From positions 1-14,745 of the forward strand of contig JBKBYG010000038.1 in assembly GCA_046313435.1 (NCBI GenBank): a DNA stretch of 14,745 bases, written 5' to 3'. The notes beneath the pieces are model-generated. The model saw only the letters and a list, made by a program, of their open reading frames with translations. It was not told the origin of the DNA and made no database searches. A program made the translations under genes and the position numbers. The stretch's first letter is position 1. Each line of letters starts with the position of its first letter. Shown here one piece after another: positions 14,622 to 14,745 of the stretch. This DNA is from JBKBYG01 sp046313435. GTDB taxonomy: Bacteria > Pseudomonadota > Alphaproteobacteria > Rickettsiales > Arcanibacteraceae.

Positions 14622-14745
14622 TTAGACTTATTTCAAAACTTGCTAGTGCAGAGGAATTTTTAGGAGACTCAGAACGCAGAACCGCAGTGTACAAAGATGT
14701 ACATGAGGATTCGAGTACTGTACCTGTACAAAAATTACCTACATT
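14622..14745. repeat. Second copy of the palindromic repeat, cut by the window edge
   Basis: TTTTTAGGAG, ACCGCAG (14681-14687), a hairpin TGTAC-6-GTACA (14688-14703) and GAGGATTCGAG occur in the same order and spacing as in the copy at 4890-5032. The left arm, from TTAGACTTATTTC onward, also aligns. GTAC then occurs at 14715, 14720 and 14726. The matching right arm would be expected roughly 20 bases beyond the window. Confidence 0.75.

Overview
The window looks like an AT-rich (roughly 30% GC by eye) genome segment of a flagellated member of the Rickettsiales, perhaps a Midichloria- or Jidaibacter-like endosymbiont. The reasons are the base composition and Rickettsia-like EF-P and DhnA-type class I aldolase sequences. 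The flagellar genes flgF and flgG, an ankyrin protein, a very large pentapeptide-repeat protein and dispersed palindromic elements also fit. No 16S rRNA or other marker is present, so this placement is inference.

Layout, left to right. Positions 1-1019 hold the 3' part of an unrecognised coiled-coil protein that starts outside the window. Next come class I fructose-bisphosphate aldolase and a compact run of EF-P, an inositol-monophosphatase-family protein (SuhB) and a secreted proline-rich protein with a degenerate OmpA-like C-terminus. A gene-free stretch at 4696-5110 carries an imperfect palindromic repeat and then a textbook sigma-54 promoter, which drives flgF and flgG (distal rod proteins). 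An 18-bp perfect inverted repeat ends that unit. A sigma-70-like promoter then precedes a protein with an N-terminal ankyrin repeat and an HELFH zinc-peptidase motif, a possible secreted effector.

From 8340 there is a DNA-processing pair: a radical-SAM helix-hairpin-helix protein and a fused DUF4130-like/UdgX-like uracil-DNA glycosylase. The radical-SAM gene has a consensus promoter so close to its ATG that the mRNA should be leaderless. A 185-bp MITE-like element with 25-bp terminal inverted repeats sits between the two genes. The glycosylase gene ends 2 bases from the end of a convergent 1062-residue protein with four pentapeptide-like blocks, a long coiled coil and a glycine-rich hydrophobic segment. 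The right edge holds a second, cut-off copy of the palindromic repeat family.

Most noteworthy are the sigma-54 box, the ankyrin-HExxH protein, the leaderless radical-SAM gene paired with a UdgX-like partner and split by a MITE, the palindromic family with compensatory stem changes, and a PCNA-binding-like peptide at the C-terminus of the first gene. All calls come from reading the sequence; no database search was run.
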